From Metabacillus idriensis (GTDB lineage Bacteria; Bacillota; Bacilli; Bacillales; Bacillaceae), in contig NZ_WKKF01000001.1 in assembly GCF_009674765.1 (NCBI RefSeq), forward strand, positions 1,116,001 to 1,180,000: a DNA stretch of 64,000 nucleotides, read 5' to 3'. The notes below the pieces were generated by a model. It saw nothing but the letters and a program-made list of their open reading frames with translations. It was not told the origin of the DNA and did not search any database. The position numbers and the translations under genes were made by a program. This document shows, in pieces, positions 44,713-54,886 of this stretch; positions within the stretch are counted from its first letter, which is position 1, and each line of letters begins with the position of its first letter.

Positions 44713-46440
44713 ATGAAAAAAGAAGAAATCAGACAATCAATTGAAGGAAGTACAAAGAGAAAAAAAGCAGATACCGTTTTTAAAAATGCTCAGATTGTCG
44801 ATGTGTTTAATCTAGACATTTTAAAGGGCGATGTAGCCGTCACAAATGGAAGAATTATCGGCATAGGCGATTATGAAGGAATGGAGGAAATTGATGTTAG
44901 CGGTAAGTATCTTTGTCCAGGATTAATTGATGGTCATGTTCATATTGAATCATCGATGGTTCCACCGCATGAGTTTGCCAAAGTGGTTTTGCCTCATGGC
45001 GTAACAACGGTCATTGCGGATCCGCACGAGATCGCGAATGTATCAGGGGTTAATGGGATTCAATATATGCTGGACAGCTCAGACGGCATTTTGCTTGATG
45101 TTTTTGTTATGCTGCCGTCCAGTGTGCCTGCTACAAGCTTTGAACATGCAGGGGCAAGGCTGGAAGCTGATGATTTAGAACCGCTTTTTAAGCATGATCG
45201 AGTCATTGGCCTGGCAGAAGTCATGGATTATGTCGCTGTTCAAACAGCTTCTGATAGCATGCTGAATAAGCTCGAGATGACATCGCGCCACTCGCGCGTG
45301 ATCGACGGACATATGGCAGGGCTTCCGGCAGATATGATCAATGTCTATCGAGCTGCTGGAATTATGACAGATCATGAAGTGACGAATGCGGAAGAGGCAA
45401 AAGAGAGAGTGCAGCGCGGCATGTATGTGTTAATCAGACAGGGTTCCGTTGCAAAAGACCTGCCCAATGTCATAGGAGCTGTAAATGTACGCAATTCCAG
45501 ACGATTTTTATTTTGCACGGATGATAAGCATTTGGATGATTTAGCAGCAGAAGGCAGCATCGATTATAATATAAGGCTTGCTGTGCAGCATGGAGTTGAT
45601 CCTGCTGCAGCCATACAAATGGCCACATTAAATGCAGCTGAATGCTACGGTCTGAAGGATAAAGGAGCTGTGGCACCTGGTTATGAGGCGGATCTTCTGA
45701 TAGTAAACAGCCTAAACGATTTTAAGATTGAGCAAGTATATAAAGCTGGGAAATTAGCTGCGTATGATGGGAAGGTAAAAGCGGATGAGCATCAATCAAT
45801 GAAAACACCTGCTGAATTATTAAATACAGTTCATCTGCATGAATTACAGCCTTCTGACCTGGAACTCCCTATTACAAAAGATCAGCCGGTGCCCATTATT
45901 GAAATCATTCCCAATCAGCTTGTGACAAGAAAAATATACGAAAAAACAAGTGTTAGCGACAGTATTTTCCATCCTTCCACTGAGCTTGATCATTTAAAAC
46001 TGATCATGGCTGAACGCCATAAGAATACGGGATTGATCGGAAAAGGCATTGTAAAAGGGTTTCAGCTGAAAAGAGGGGCAATCGCAACGTCGATCGCGCA
46101 TGATTCTCATAATCTTATTGCAGCAGGTACGAATGATGCAGACTTGCTGCTTGCTCTCCAAGTGCTGAAATCGAGTGCAGGAGGATTAGCCGTTGTACAG
46201 GATGGAAACATTCTCGCACAGCTTCCGCTTTCCATTTCTGGTTTAATGTCTGATCAGCCATATGATGAAGTGCTGCTCGGCCTGCATTCCATACATGAAG
46301 CATTAAAAAAGGCAGGTTTGCCTGAGACTTTTAATCCATTCTTAACGTTATCTTTTCTTGGGCTTCCAGTTATTCCGGAATTAAAAATAACTTGTCAGGG
46401 AATCTTCGATGTTGCTGCATTTGCCCATTTAGAATACTGA
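44713..46440 (+). CDS. adeC: Adenine deaminase
   Basis: A 575-residue amidohydrolase that converts adenine to hypoxanthine and ammonia. Metal-ligand motif PGLIDGHVHIESSM with His75 and His77; VTTVIADPHEIANV; then GLAEVMDY, DGHMAGL and CTDDKHLDDL supply further active-site residues. Length equals the AdeC family. ATG 44713 is 7 nt after GAGGGG within the riboswitch terminator; the frame runs further upstream through the leader but that part is non-coding. Product feedback via the guanine/hypoxanthine-sensing leader is a plausible logic. Confidence 0.95.
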   Translation: MKKEEIRQSIEGSTKRKKADTVFKNAQIVDVFNLDILKGDVAVTNGRIIGIGDYEGMEEIDVSGKYLCPGLIDGHVHIESSMVPPHEFAKVVLPHGVTTVIADPHEIANVSGVNGIQYMLDSSDGILLDVFVMLPSSVPATSFEHAGARLEADDLEPLFKHDRVIGLAEVMDYVAVQTASDSMLNKLEMTSRHSRVIDGHMAGLPADMINVYRAAGIMTDHEVTNAEEAKERVQRGMYVLIRQGSVAKDLPNVIGAVNVRNSRRFLFCTDDKHLDDLAAEGSIDYNIRLAVQHGVDPAAAIQMATLNAAECYGLKDKGAVAPGYEADLLIVNSLNDFKIEQVYKAGKLAAYDGKVKADEHQSMKTPAELLNTVHLHELQPSDLELPITKDQPVPIIEIIPNQLVTRKIYEKTSVSDSIFHPSTELDHLKLIMAERHKNTGLIGKGIVKGFQLKRGAIATSIAHDSHNLIAAGTNDADLLLALQVLKSSAGGLAVVQDGNILAQLPLSISGLMSDQPYDEVLLGLHSIHEALKKAGLPETFNPFLTLSFLGLPVIPELKITCQGIFDVAAFAHLEY

Positions 46441-46448
46441 ATATGAAA

Positions 46449-46476
46449 AACCGGTCTCATAGTGAGGCCGGTTGTT
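46449..46476 (+). terminator. Terminator of adeC
   Basis: AACCGG-T-CTCA pairs with TGAG-G-CCGGTT, loop TAG, then GTTTG. Confidence 0.8.
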
Positions 46477-46519
46477 TGCATTTATGTATGACCATGAGGG
46501 AGCTTCATGCGAATAAAGC

Positions 46520-46669
46520 TTATTGCTCTAATGGATATTGTTTTATTTGCTTGCCGTCTAATTGCAGGAGAGTCACAACTTTTTTTGTGGCAGGACTGAT
46601 GAGCTCTGCTTTGACCCCTTTATCTTTTAGACGCTGTACGAATTTTTCAAGAGAGGATGGCTTTTTCAT
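46520..46669 (-). CDS. Uncharacterised 49-residue protein
   Basis: ATG 46669 opens a frame MKKPSSLEKFVQRLKDKG, then VKAELISPATKKVV and TLLQLDGKQIKQYPLEQ, ending at TAA 46520-46522. AAAGGTAG lies ~10 nt upstream. A promoter with a TetR-like operator precedes it (46705-46754). The amphipathic, Lys-rich N-terminal helix followed by a beta-rich part looks like a folded small protein. Convergent with adeC. I do not recognise the family. Confidence 0.72.
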   Translation of the reverse strand: MKKPSSLEKFVQRLKDKGVKAELISPATKKVVTLLQLDGKQIKQYPLEQ

Positions 46670-46704
46670 TGATAGGCACTACCTTTCTATCATCTTCAAA
46701 TTTG

Positions 46705-46754
46705 ACTGAACGGTCAGTACAGTTCATTATACAGCATAATTTCTGTTTCTTCAA
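46705..46754 (-). promoter_or_regulatory. Promoter and TetR-like operator of the 49-aa gene
   Basis: Minus strand: TTGAAG (46754-46749), 17 nt, TATAAT (46731-46726). Just downstream of the -10, ACTGA-ACGG-TCAGT (46705-46718) is an inverted repeat of the TTGACTGA..TCAGT kind bound by many TetR-family repressors. It covers the expected transcription start. Confidence 0.65.
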
Positions 46755-46791
46755 TATGATAGAGAGCACTTTATGACAGAACTTTTTATCC

Positions 46792-46819
46792 AAAAAAGCT
46801 GCCGGAATACCGGCAGCTT
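46792..46819 (-). terminator. Terminator of rpoY-rnjA
   Basis: AAGCTGCCGG pairs with CCGGCAGCTT around loop TAT, followed by TTTTTT on the minus strand. Confidence 0.92.
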
Positions 46820-46825
46820 GTCTGC

Positions 46826-48493
46826 TTACACCTCCATAATGATAGGTAAAATCATCGGGCGGCGCTTCGTTTTTTCGTAAAGGAAAGGCGCAAGCGTGTC
46901 TGTAATTTCATTTTTAATTTCAGACCATTGGCTTGTGCGGCGTTCCATTACTTTATTTAAATGTTTCGTAATCAGCACCTGTGCATCATTAATAAGATCT
47001 CCTGATTCTCTCATGTAAACGAAGCCGCGGGAGATGATGTCAGGACCTGCAGAAATTTTAAATTCTTTCATATTAATGCTTACAACGACAATGACTAATC
47101 CCTCTTCAGAAAGGATGCGGCGGTCACGCAATACGATGTTTCCGATATCGCCAATTCCGCTTCCGTCAATATAGACAGAGCCAGAAGGGATTTTTCCGGC
47201 AACCGATACTTCTCGGTCGCTGAGGGCAAGAACTTCGCCATTATCCATGATAAAACAGTTATCTTCAGCTACACCGCAGTCCCTGGCAAGTCTTGAATGC
47301 ATAATCTGCATGCGGTATTCACCATGAATCGGCATGAAATATTCCGGCTTCATTAAACGAAGCATCAGCTTTTGCTCTTCCTGACCGCCGTGACCTGATG
47401 TATGAACATCGCTTAATGGGCCGTGGATGACTTCAGCACCTGCACGGTAAAGCTGGTTGATCGTTCTGCTTACACTGATCGTGTTTCCAGGGATCGGAGA
47501 AGAAGAAAATACCACTGTATCTCCAGGAATGATTTGGATCTGGCGGTGTGTGCCATTTGCAATTCTGGAAAGAGCGGCCATAGGCTCACCCTGGCTTCCT
47601 GTACATAAAATAGTCACTTTATTAGCAGGAAGGCGGTTAATTTCATGCGGTTCAACAAATGTTTCTTTTGGACATTGAATGTATCCGAGATCTTGCCCAA
47701 TTGCAATCGCGGATTCCATGCTGCGGCCAAAAACGGCAATTTTACGGTTATGCTGCACAGCTGCTTCAACCACTTGCTGAAGTCTGTGAATATTTGATGC
47801 GAAAGTGGCGAAGATCACGCGGCCATCTACTTTGCGGAAGATCTCCTGGATGCTTTCACCTACTCGGCGCTCTGACATCGTAAAGTGAGGAATTTCACTG
47901 TTTGTGCTGTCTGAAAGCAAGCACAACACGCCCTCTTTGCCGATTTCAGCCATTTTCGTTAAGTTCGCAGGTTCTCCAACTGGAGTAAAGTCGAATTTGA
48001 AATCTCCTGTATGTACGATATTTCCAGGCGGTGTTTTTACAACGATGCCGTACGAATCCGGGATGCTGTGTGTAGTTCTGAAGAAGGTAACGGACGTTTT
48101 TCTGAATTTAATGATGTCATCTTCTTTAATTTCATATAATTTAGCCTGACGCAATAAACCATGCTCTTCAAGCTTGTTGCGGATTAAGCCGAGTGCAAGC
48201 TTGCCTCCGTAAATAGGCACATTTACTTGCTTGAGAAGATAAGGGATACCGCCGATATGATCTTCATGGCCATGTGTAATGAAAAGACCTTTAATCTTGT
48301 CTTCATTTTTTACTAAATACGTGTAATCCGGAATGACGTAGTCAATTCCAAGCAATTCCTCTTCAGGGAATTTAATGCCGGCATCAATCATAATGATTTC
48401 ATCCTGGAACTGGACACCGTACGTGTTCTTTCCGATTTCTCCGAGTCCACCAAGTGCAAATACCGCAACTTGATCATTTTTAACAAATTTCAT
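46826..48493 (-). CDS. rnjA: Ribonuclease J1
   Basis: 555 residues, identical in length to B. subtilis RNase J1. Metallo-beta-lactamase motif THGHEDH with His74, His76, Asp78 and His79; the HTGDFKFDF segment; beta-CASP motifs including TIGS-like CTGSQGEP and the VHTSGHG loop; and a C-terminal domain from ~residue 450. It is a 5'-3' exonuclease/endonuclease central to mRNA turnover and 16S rRNA maturation. ATG 48493 is chosen because the upstream TTG 48502 is too near GGAG. It begins 5 nt after the rpoY stop. Confidence 0.97.
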   Translation of the reverse strand: MKFVKNDQVAVFALGGLGEIGKNTYGVQFQDEIIMIDAGIKFPEEELLGIDYVIPDYTYLVKNEDKIKGLFITHGHEDHIGGIPYLLKQVNVPIYGGKLALGLIRNKLEEHGLLRQAKLYEIKEDDIIKFRKTSVTFFRTTHSIPDSYGIVVKTPPGNIVHTGDFKFDFTPVGEPANLTKMAEIGKEGVLCLLSDSTNSEIPHFTMSERRVGESIQEIFRKVDGRVIFATFASNIHRLQQVVEAAVQHNRKIAVFGRSMESAIAIGQDLGYIQCPKETFVEPHEINRLPANKVTILCTGSQGEPMAALSRIANGTHRQIQIIPGDTVVFSSSPIPGNTISVSRTINQLYRAGAEVIHGPLSDVHTSGHGGQEEQKLMLRLMKPEYFMPIHGEYRMQIMHSRLARDCGVAEDNCFIMDNGEVLALSDREVSVAGKIPSGSVYIDGSGIGDIGNIVLRDRRILSEEGLVIVVVSINMKEFKISAGPDIISRGFVYMRESGDLINDAQVLITKHLNKVMERRTSQWSEIKNEITDTLAPFLYEKTKRRPMILPIIMEV

Positions 48494-48498
48494 AAAAA

Positions 48499-48708
48499 TC
48501 AAATCTCCAATACTTTAAAGTTTTCGTTTTGTTTTTCGTATTCAAGAAAAGCGCCTTCAACAGATTGAATAAATTCAATATTATAAAAACGGTCTTTTAG
48601 TTTATTTCTTGCGTCACCTTCTGTTTTAGCTTCAACAAAAAGTGTTTTTGTTTTTTCGCGGACAGGAACCTGATTTAATTTCTCCTGATAATAAACTTTA
48701 TATAGCAT
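48499..48708 (-). CDS. rpoY: RNA polymerase epsilon subunit RpoY (YkzG)
   Basis: 69 residues, the exact family length: [20 protein letters not shown], then [19 protein letters not shown] and [19 protein letters not shown]. This small Gram-positive RNA polymerase subunit resembles phage Gp2 in fold. ATG 48708 follows TAAGGAGAG; the annotatable TTG 48714 is less likely. It forms an operon with rnjA. Confidence 0.95.
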   Translation of the reverse strand: MLYKVYYQEKLNQVPVREKTKTLFVEAKTEGDARNKLKDRFYNIEFIQSVEGAFLEYEKQNENFKVLEI

Positions 48709-48753
48709 TGCCAAATCTCTCCTTAACTGCCGTATGTTAGACTAACTTGTTCT

Positions 48754-48782
48754 ATTATATGCGATAATCGTCCCTAAGCCAA
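48754..48782 (-). promoter_or_regulatory. SigA promoter of rpoY-rnjA
   Basis: Minus strand TTGGCT (48782-48777), 17 nt, TATAAT (48759-48754), ~45 bp upstream of rpoY. Confidence 0.7.
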
Positions 48783-48812
48783 CCCTCATAAGCGCTGGGC
48801 CAGTTTCTGTTA

Positions 48813-48846
48813 GAAAAAAAACCCTCTATTTATAGAAGGGGTTTTT
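48813..48846 (-). terminator. Terminator of the 23-aa peptide gene
   Basis: Minus strand AAAACCCCTTCTATAAATAGAGGGTTTT hairpin: AACCC(C)T..TA paired with TA..AGGGTT, then TTTTTTTT. It directly follows the small ORF stop. Confidence 0.75.
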
Positions 48847-48847
48847 G

Positions 48848-48919
48848 TTAAGCCATTGTTTTTCTGCCAAGAATACTATTCCATTGAGATCTTATTCTGC
48901 GTCGCAATCTTTTCATCAT
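48848..48919 (-). CDS. Possible 22-23 residue basic peptide
   Basis: ATG 48919 (or ATG 48916) encodes MMKRLRRRIRSQWNSILGRK plus TMA and stops at 48848. AAGGAGTGAG with 6-nt spacing is one of the strongest SDs in the window, and a good terminator follows at once. Net charge is about +9, with an amphipathic central helix. A CATATACTA box ~60 bp upstream resembles a SigK -10. I do not know the family. Confidence 0.6.
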   Translation of the reverse strand: MMKRLRRRIRSQWNSILGRKTMA

Positions 48920-49152
48920 TTCTATCTCACTCCTTATCTTGTCCAATTCGATGTGTGCCGAACCCTCGTGAATCTGCCAGACTTAGTATATGTGATAAAA
49001 AGGAAAGTTAACATGGATATTTGTGGAAAATAATTGTTTTTCATGGTTAAATGTAAAGAGGTTAAACGTTTTCTGTTGAGAAGCGAAAAATTTTCCTTTA
49101 TTATGAGTCTAGTTATGGTTGATTAATTCAAACAGGTTAGGGGACGTTTTTT

Positions 49153-49923
49153 ATGAACGGAAAAGTCATATTTTTTGATATAGACGGCACTTTGTTAAAT
49201 CATGATAAAGAAATACCGGATTCGACACGGACTGCTATCGAAGATTTGAAAAAAGCAGGTCACCATGTTGCCATCGCAACAGGGAGGGCTCCTTTCATGT
49301 TTGAGGATCTTAGACAAGAGCTTGGAATCGATTCCTTTGTCAGTTTTAATGGACAGTTTGTTGTATTTGAAGGAAAAGTCATTTATAAAAATCCGCTTAA
49401 TACAGAAAGACTGGAAGAATTATATGAATTTGCACGCACTTCAAATCATCCGTTAGTCTTTATGAGTGATGATACTATGATGTCAACAGAGTCAGATCAT
49501 CCTTATATACACGAAAGCATGGGCAGTCTGAAGTTTATGCATCCGGAGCAGGATGCGGATTTTTACCGCAATCGCGAAATTTATCAAACGCTTCTTTTCT
49601 GTAAAGAAGGCGAAGAAGCAGATTATAAAAAATATGAAGATTTTCATATTATCCGCTGGCACGAGCTTGCTACTGATATTCTTCCGTTCGGGGGCTCCAA
49701 GGCTGAAGGCATTAAAAAGCTGATGGAGCGCCTTGAAATCGAGAAGAAAGATGTATATGCCTTCGGTGATGGATTGAATGATCTTGAAATGATTAAATAT
49801 GTCGGCACAGGAGTAGCGATGGGAAATGCAGTGCCTGAGCTGAAAGAGCTTGCAGATGAAGTGACGACTGATGTAAATCAGGACGGCATCCTTAATGGGC
49901 TGAAAAAAGCGGGACTGCTGTAG
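49153..49923 (+). CDS. ykrA: Cof-type HAD phosphatase YkrA
   Basis: 256 residues. HAD motif I FFDIDGTLLNHDKEIP, motif II IATGRAP, motif III Lys in FGGSKAEGIKK, motif IV FGDGLNDLEMIKYVGTGVAMGNA. A C2b cap lies between motifs II and III. Acts on small phosphorylated metabolites; substrate unknown. Position between rnjA/rpoY and def matches B. subtilis ykrA. Confidence 0.93.
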   Translation: MNGKVIFFDIDGTLLNHDKEIPDSTRTAIEDLKKAGHHVAIATGRAPFMFEDLRQELGIDSFVSFNGQFVVFEGKVIYKNPLNTERLEELYEFARTSNHPLVFMSDDTMMSTESDHPYIHESMGSLKFMHPEQDADFYRNREIYQTLLFCKEGEEADYKKYEDFHIIRWHELATDILPFGGSKAEGIKKLMERLEIEKKDVYAFGDGLNDLEMIKYVGTGVAMGNAVPELKELADEVTTDVNQDGILNGLKKAGLL

Positions 49924-49967
49924 GACAGTGTTTTCGCTTTGTTTCGCACTAAACATATCTTTTAACT

Positions 49968-50004
49968 AAAAAACCTGTCTGCTTATAATGCAGACAGGTT
50001 TTTT
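49968..50004. terminator. Bidirectional terminator between ykrA and def
   Basis: AAAACCTGTCTGC pairs perfectly with GCAGACAGGTTTT, with A and T runs on the two sides. Confidence 0.93.
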
Positions 50005-50558
50005 CAGCGTTCAATGGCAATGGCGCCTTCGGGTTCCTGCATAGGATCTTTCACATTTATATGGTCATAAAACATAATGCCATTTAAATGATCAATTTCA
50101 TGCTGAAACACAATAGACAGCAGACCGCGGAGTCTTAAATCGATTTTTTCGCCCTCAATCGATACGGCTTTCACGCGGATTCTTGCATAGCGGGGCACAT
50201 ATCCCGGTACAGGGCGGTCGACAGACAGGCAGCCTTCACCGCTTGTTAAGTAGCTTTTTTCAATAGAATGGCTGACAATTTTCGGATTAAATAATGCATA
50301 ACTGTGCAAAATTCCTTTTTCATCCGTCAGCCGAATGGCAATCATCCGTTTTGACACGTTTATTTGCGGTGCAGCAAGTCCTATTCCAGGTCTTAAGCCG
50401 TATTTTTCAATCATTTCAGGATTTTGACTGTTAGAAACATAATCAAGTAAATCCTGCAATGTTTTTTTGTCTTCATCAGAAGGAGGCAGGGCAACTTCTT
50501 CTGCCGCCTTGCGAAGTGCCGGATGGCCTTCCCTGATAATATCATCCATTGTAATCAC
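50004..50558 (-). CDS. def: Peptide deformylase (type 2)
   Basis: 184 residues. Motif 1 GIGLAAPQI, motif 2 EGCLSV with metal ligand Cys110, motif 3 QHEIDHLNG with His153, catalytic Glu154 and His157. The insertions near residues 25-50 and 65-80 mark the Gram-positive type 2 enzyme. It removes formyl groups from new proteins. GTG 50558 gives the N-terminus MITMDDI seen in the family; GGAG is ~11 nt upstream. Corresponds to B. subtilis ykrB/defB. Confidence 0.95.
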   Translation of the reverse strand: MITMDDIIREGHPALRKAAEEVALPPSDEDKKTLQDLLDYVSNSQNPEMIEKYGLRPGIGLAAPQINVSKRMIAIRLTDEKGILHSYALFNPKIVSHSIEKSYLTSGEGCLSVDRPVPGYVPRYARIRVKAVSIEGEKIDLRLRGLLSIVFQHEIDHLNGIMFYDHINVKDPMQEPEGAIAIER

Positions 50559-50642
50559 GGGGACTCACACTCCATTTCTTGTCTTACCGGGAAATTATAA
50601 AAGTCAAAAGGCAGTGGATATGGAAAATATGTTTCTGGTCCA

Positions 50643-50689
50643 TCTCCGGCGCCTCGATCCTCGGTCAGAACAAGGCGACTGCGCTTTTG
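50643..50689 (+). repeat. Dispersed structured repeat, copy E (short, decayed)
   Basis: CTCCGGCGCCTCGATCCTCGG, CAGAACAAGGCGACTGCGCTTTT: the 5' and 3' ends of the element joined with the centre deleted. Lies ~85 bp upstream of def on the opposite strand. Confidence 0.65.
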
Positions 50690-50775
50690 ATCCTAAATCA
50701 TCTTTATAAGTATAATGGAATTTCTGTAAAACGAAAAGTACTGCTTGTCCATTCAGGATAGGCGGCATCAATCAT

Positions 50776-50813
50776 GCGGCTTGCCCACATAAAATGTGGG
50801 CATCATCGGCCGC
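50776..50813. other. Hairpin downstream of the YjcZ-type gene
   Basis: GCGGC-TTGCCCACA pairs with TGTGGGCA-...-GCCGC, loop TAAAA. It is probably the minus-strand transcript end, although the T run is missing. Confidence 0.5.
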
Positions 50814-50822
50814 AATCATTCA

Positions 50823-50948
50823 TTAGCAGTGGCCAACGAAAGCAGCACCAACAATAATTAATAGAATAAACAATACTACAATTAATGCGAAAGTGCGTCC
50901 GCCGCCGCCGCCGTATCCGTAACCATATCCAGAGCAACATCCGTACAT
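50823..50948 (-). CDS. YjcZ family sporulation protein
   Basis: 41 residues: a Gly/Tyr/Cys-rich start ([18 protein letters not shown]), one hydrophobic helix ([20 protein letters not shown]) and a terminal His-Cys. This pattern defines the YjcZ family of small sporulation proteins. GGAGG is 8 nt upstream of ATG 50948. It supports an endospore-forming host. Confidence 0.93.
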   Translation of the reverse strand: MYGCCSGYGYGYGGGGGRTFALIVVLFILLIIVGAAFVGHC

Positions 50949-51314
50949 GTAAAAAACCTCCTTTTAGTATGACCCTCATCTTCTGTGCATTAGCCTGAGC
51001 GTCTAATATAAACTATGTCACGGAATGGAAAGGGTATAGACAAAAGCCCAGATGAAATAAAAAAAATTGAGCTGGGCAAATAGCGTGAAGAAGGAAAAGC
51101 TGACATAGGGAAAAACGTACAATTGCCCCGTATGGTCATGAATTGGATGTAAGCTGTCATATATGCTTATTAGCGTTCAACTGTGCATGAATTAAAATCG
51201 GGATCTTCATTCTTCATGCCCGAACCTGCCGAAAGCTGATCCTCCTATCTTTTCAGGTCGGAGAATTCTGTCAAAAAAGGAAAACTCCGACTTTTGGGGT
51301 GAATTCTAACCTGG

Positions 51315-51346
51315 CTGTCTGAGCTAAACGGGCAATTCCTCTTTCT
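51315..51346 (+). repeat. Dispersed structured repeat, 3' end relic (copy F)
   Basis: CTGTCTGAGCTAAACGGGC, AATTCCTCTTTCT matches the 3' third of the element. Upstream (51230-51300) GGTCGGAGAATTC / GAAAACTCCGAC resembles a broken central hairpin. The rest of 50950-51420 holds an AGCCCAG/CTGGGC stem near 51045 but no gene. Confidence 0.55.
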
Positions 51347-51419
51347 ATTAAAAGAAGATATTGTAAATAACCCGAGAACGTCTTATAGTTAAAGTGTTGA
51401 ATGGTTAGGGGGACCCACG

Positions 51420-52106
51420 GTGAAAAAAATGTCTAAAGCAATTTCCGCGGCGGCGGCAATCTTGATTGGAACGGTATTATTATCTGGCTGTTCCGGCTCT
51501 TCGCCAGAAGAAGAAATGTATACGGCTCTTGAGAAGGTTGTTTCTCTTGAAGATACATTTGAACAGCAGCAGAAACCTTTAATTGAGCTTGAAAAAGAAG
51601 AAAATGAACTTTATGAAGAAATCATTTCTTTAGGAATGAAAGAGTACGATAAGATTGTTTCTCTTTCAAAGGAAGCAGCCTCTGTGGTAGAGGAAAGAGA
51701 AAAGCGGGTAGAGGATGAAAAGAAAAGCATCCTTGACTCCAAAGAAGAATTTAAAAACATTGCAGAACTTTCAAAGGAACTGGGAGAAGACGGAGCGAAA
51801 GAGAAGGCGGAAAGACTTCAGGAGCTGATGCAGAATCGCTACGATTCCTATGATGCCCTTTATGCTTCATATAAAGAAGCTATAGCCTTAGATAAAGAGC
51901 TGTATCAAATGTTTCAAAAAAAGGATTTAAAACTAGAAGAGCTTGAAGCTAAAATTACTGAAATTAACAGCACCTATGAAAAAGTATTAGCTGAAAATAA
52001 AAAATTCAATGAGTATACAGAACAGTACAATCAAGCAAAAATGGACTTTTACAAGGAAGCAGAGATAGAAGTAGAGCAGCCGGAAAAAAATGCTTCAAAA
52101 TCCTGA
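51420..52106 (+). CDS. ykyA: YkyA-family lipoprotein
   Basis: 228 residues: signal peptide AAAAILIGTVLLSGCSG with lipidated Cys24, then an almost entirely helical, Glu/Lys-rich body (YkyA domain) with coiled-coil periodicity (EKEENELYEEIISLGMKEYD; YEKVLAENKKFNEYTEQYNQ). Anchored outside the membrane; role unknown. GTG start with GGGGG ~8 nt upstream. Located immediately before pdhA as in B. subtilis. Confidence 0.92.
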   Translation: MKKMSKAISAAAAILIGTVLLSGCSGSSPEEEMYTALEKVVSLEDTFEQQQKPLIELEKEENELYEEIISLGMKEYDKIVSLSKEAASVVEEREKRVEDEKKSILDSKEEFKNIAELSKELGEDGAKEKAERLQELMQNRYDSYDALYASYKEAIALDKELYQMFQKKDLKLEELEAKITEINSTYEKVLAENKKFNEYTEQYNQAKMDFYKEAEIEVEQPEKNASKS

Positions 52107-52133
52107 AAAACAGCTTCGTAAAATACCGTATGG

Positions 52134-52166
52134 CCTGCAGAGGACAATTTCTCTGCAGGTTTTTTG
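52134..52166 (+). terminator. Terminator of ykyA
   Basis: CCTGCAGAG pairs with CTCTGCAGG, loop GACAATTT, then TTTTTT. Confidence 0.9.
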
Positions 52167-52354
52167 TATTCTGCAGTGAGACTGATGGTTAAAGAGAGCC
52201 CGCATCCGCATATTCGACCGGTTGCATACTATAGAACTCTGTACCGTTTTTTTATAATACAGATGAACAATTAGTTATAGTACAGATTGCTAAAAAGGGA
52301 ATAAAAGTAAAATGAAAACGCTGGATATCTTTTCAGAATATCGATATAAATCAA

Positions 52355-52384
52355 TTGACGAACATATTTTTCATGGTGTACACT
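52355..52384 (+). promoter_or_regulatory. Probable promoter of the pdh operon
   Basis: TTGACG (52355-52360), 18 nt, TACACT (52379-52384). The resulting 5' UTR would be ~225 nt. Confidence 0.6.
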
Positions 52385-52508
52385 AATACATGTTGAAACG
52401 AATTGTATTAATTTCTTTCATCACTTAAATTAGTACAGATATTTGTACTGTCCAATACATAGAGAACGTTTCGGCATTCTCTCAGGTGGTATAAAGATAT
52501 ATAGAGGA

Positions 52509-52552
52509 TAGCCTAAAAAAATGTGTCAGGCGTACTCATTTTGGGTAGGCTA
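52509..52552 (+). promoter_or_regulatory. Long stem-loop in the pdhA 5' UTR
   Basis: TAGCCTA-AA-AAAATG pairs with CATTTT-GGG-TAGGCTA, loop ~13 nt. A second, smaller stem (AGAGAA with TTCTCT) lies just upstream near 52460-52482. No T run follows, so it is a leader structure and not a terminator. Confidence 0.7.
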
Positions 52553-52611
52553 ATGCTGTATGTGTCAGTAATTATCTAGAACTATTTTTTTATAAGAGAA
52601 AGGATAGGTGA

Positions 52612-53733
<1,122 letters not shown>

Positions 53734-53736
53734 GCC

Positions 53737-54714
53737 ATGGCTCAAATGACAATGATTCAAGCAATCACTGATGCGCTGCGCACAGAACTTAAAAATGATT
53801 CTAACGTCTTATTGTTCGGAGAAGACGTTGGTGTAAACGGCGGCGTATTCCGTGCTACTGAAGGATTACAAAAAGAATTCGGCGAAGACCGTGTATTTGA
53901 TACACCTCTTGCTGAATCAGGAATCGGCGGTCTTGCGATCGGTCTTGGATTAACAGGATTCCGTCCTGTTGCAGAAATTCAATTCTTCGGTTTCGTTTAC
54001 GAAGTAATGGATTCTATTTCAGGCCAAATGGCTCGTATGCGCTATCGTTCTGGCGGACGCTGGTCGTCTCCGGTTACAATCCGTTCACCATTCGGCGGAG
54101 GCGTTCATACACCTGAACTTCATGCTGACAGCTTAGAAGGTCTTATGGCTCAGCAGCCTGGTGTGAAAGTTGTTATTCCTTCAACTCCTTACGACGCTAA
54201 AGGACTTTTAATCTCTGCTATCCGCGATAACGATCCTGTCGTTTTCCTTGAGCATATGAAACTATACCGTTCTTTCCGTCAGGAAGTTCCTGAAGAAGAA
54301 TACACAATTGAAATCGGAAAAGCTGAAGTGAAAAGAGAAGGTTCTGACCTTTCAATTATTACTTACGGCGCAATGGTGCATGAGTCATTGAAGGCAGCAG
54401 AAGAGCTTGAAAAAGAAGGGATTTCTGCTGAAGTAATCGACCTTCGCACAATCAGCCCGATAGATATCGACACAATCATTGCATCTGTTGAAAAAACAGG
54501 CCGCGCGATTGTGGTACAAGAAGCTCAAAAGCAAGCGGGAATTGCAGCTAACGTTGTTGCTGAAATCAATGACCGTGCAATCTTAAGCTTAGAAGCTCCT
54601 GTACTTCGCGTGACAGCTCCTGACACTGTATTTGCTTTCTCTCAAGCTGAAGGTGTATGGCTGCCAAACTTCAAAGATGTTATGGAAACAGCTAAAAAAG
54701 TAATGAATTTCTAA
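53737..54714 (+). CDS. pdhB: Pyruvate dehydrogenase E1 beta subunit
   Basis: 325 residues of the transketolase pyrimidine-binding and C-terminal domains: [21 protein letters not shown] with the TPP-activating Glu, [19 protein letters not shown], and [15 protein letters not shown]. Forms the alpha2beta2 E1 with PdhA. AAGGAG at the end of pdhA serves as SD. A 172-bp gap separates it from pdhC. Confidence 0.97.
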   Translation: MAQMTMIQAITDALRTELKNDSNVLLFGEDVGVNGGVFRATEGLQKEFGEDRVFDTPLAESGIGGLAIGLGLTGFRPVAEIQFFGFVYEVMDSISGQMARMRYRSGGRWSSPVTIRSPFGGGVHTPELHADSLEGLMAQQPGVKVVIPSTPYDAKGLLISAIRDNDPVVFLEHMKLYRSFRQEVPEEEYTIEIGKAEVKREGSDLSIITYGAMVHESLKAAEELEKEGISAEVIDLRTISPIDIDTIIASVEKTGRAIVVQEAQKQAGIAANVVAEINDRAILSLEAPVLRVTAPDTVFAFSQAEGVWLPNFKDVMETAKKVMNF

Positions 54715-54886
54715 TTATACATTCTGAGAAAAGAAATCAGAAGGTCCCGGAAGAATGGCGTGTTTATGTTCCATGATCAGCGCGGCGCGGCCGCGTGAAA
54801 GCACTTGAACAAACATCAAATGTTTATTCTTTTTGAAACCTGCAAACTGGTTTCTTTTCCATATGAAAAATAGGAGGTAATATACC

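Noticed and set aside
46392-46709. 105-codon plus-strand frame over the adeC end.
   Set aside because: It starts within adeC, crosses the adeC terminator and is antisense to the better-supported 49-aa gene.
52312-52325. cre site TGAAAACGCTGGAT upstream of pdhA.
   Set aside because: The right half does not match the consensus NTNWCA.
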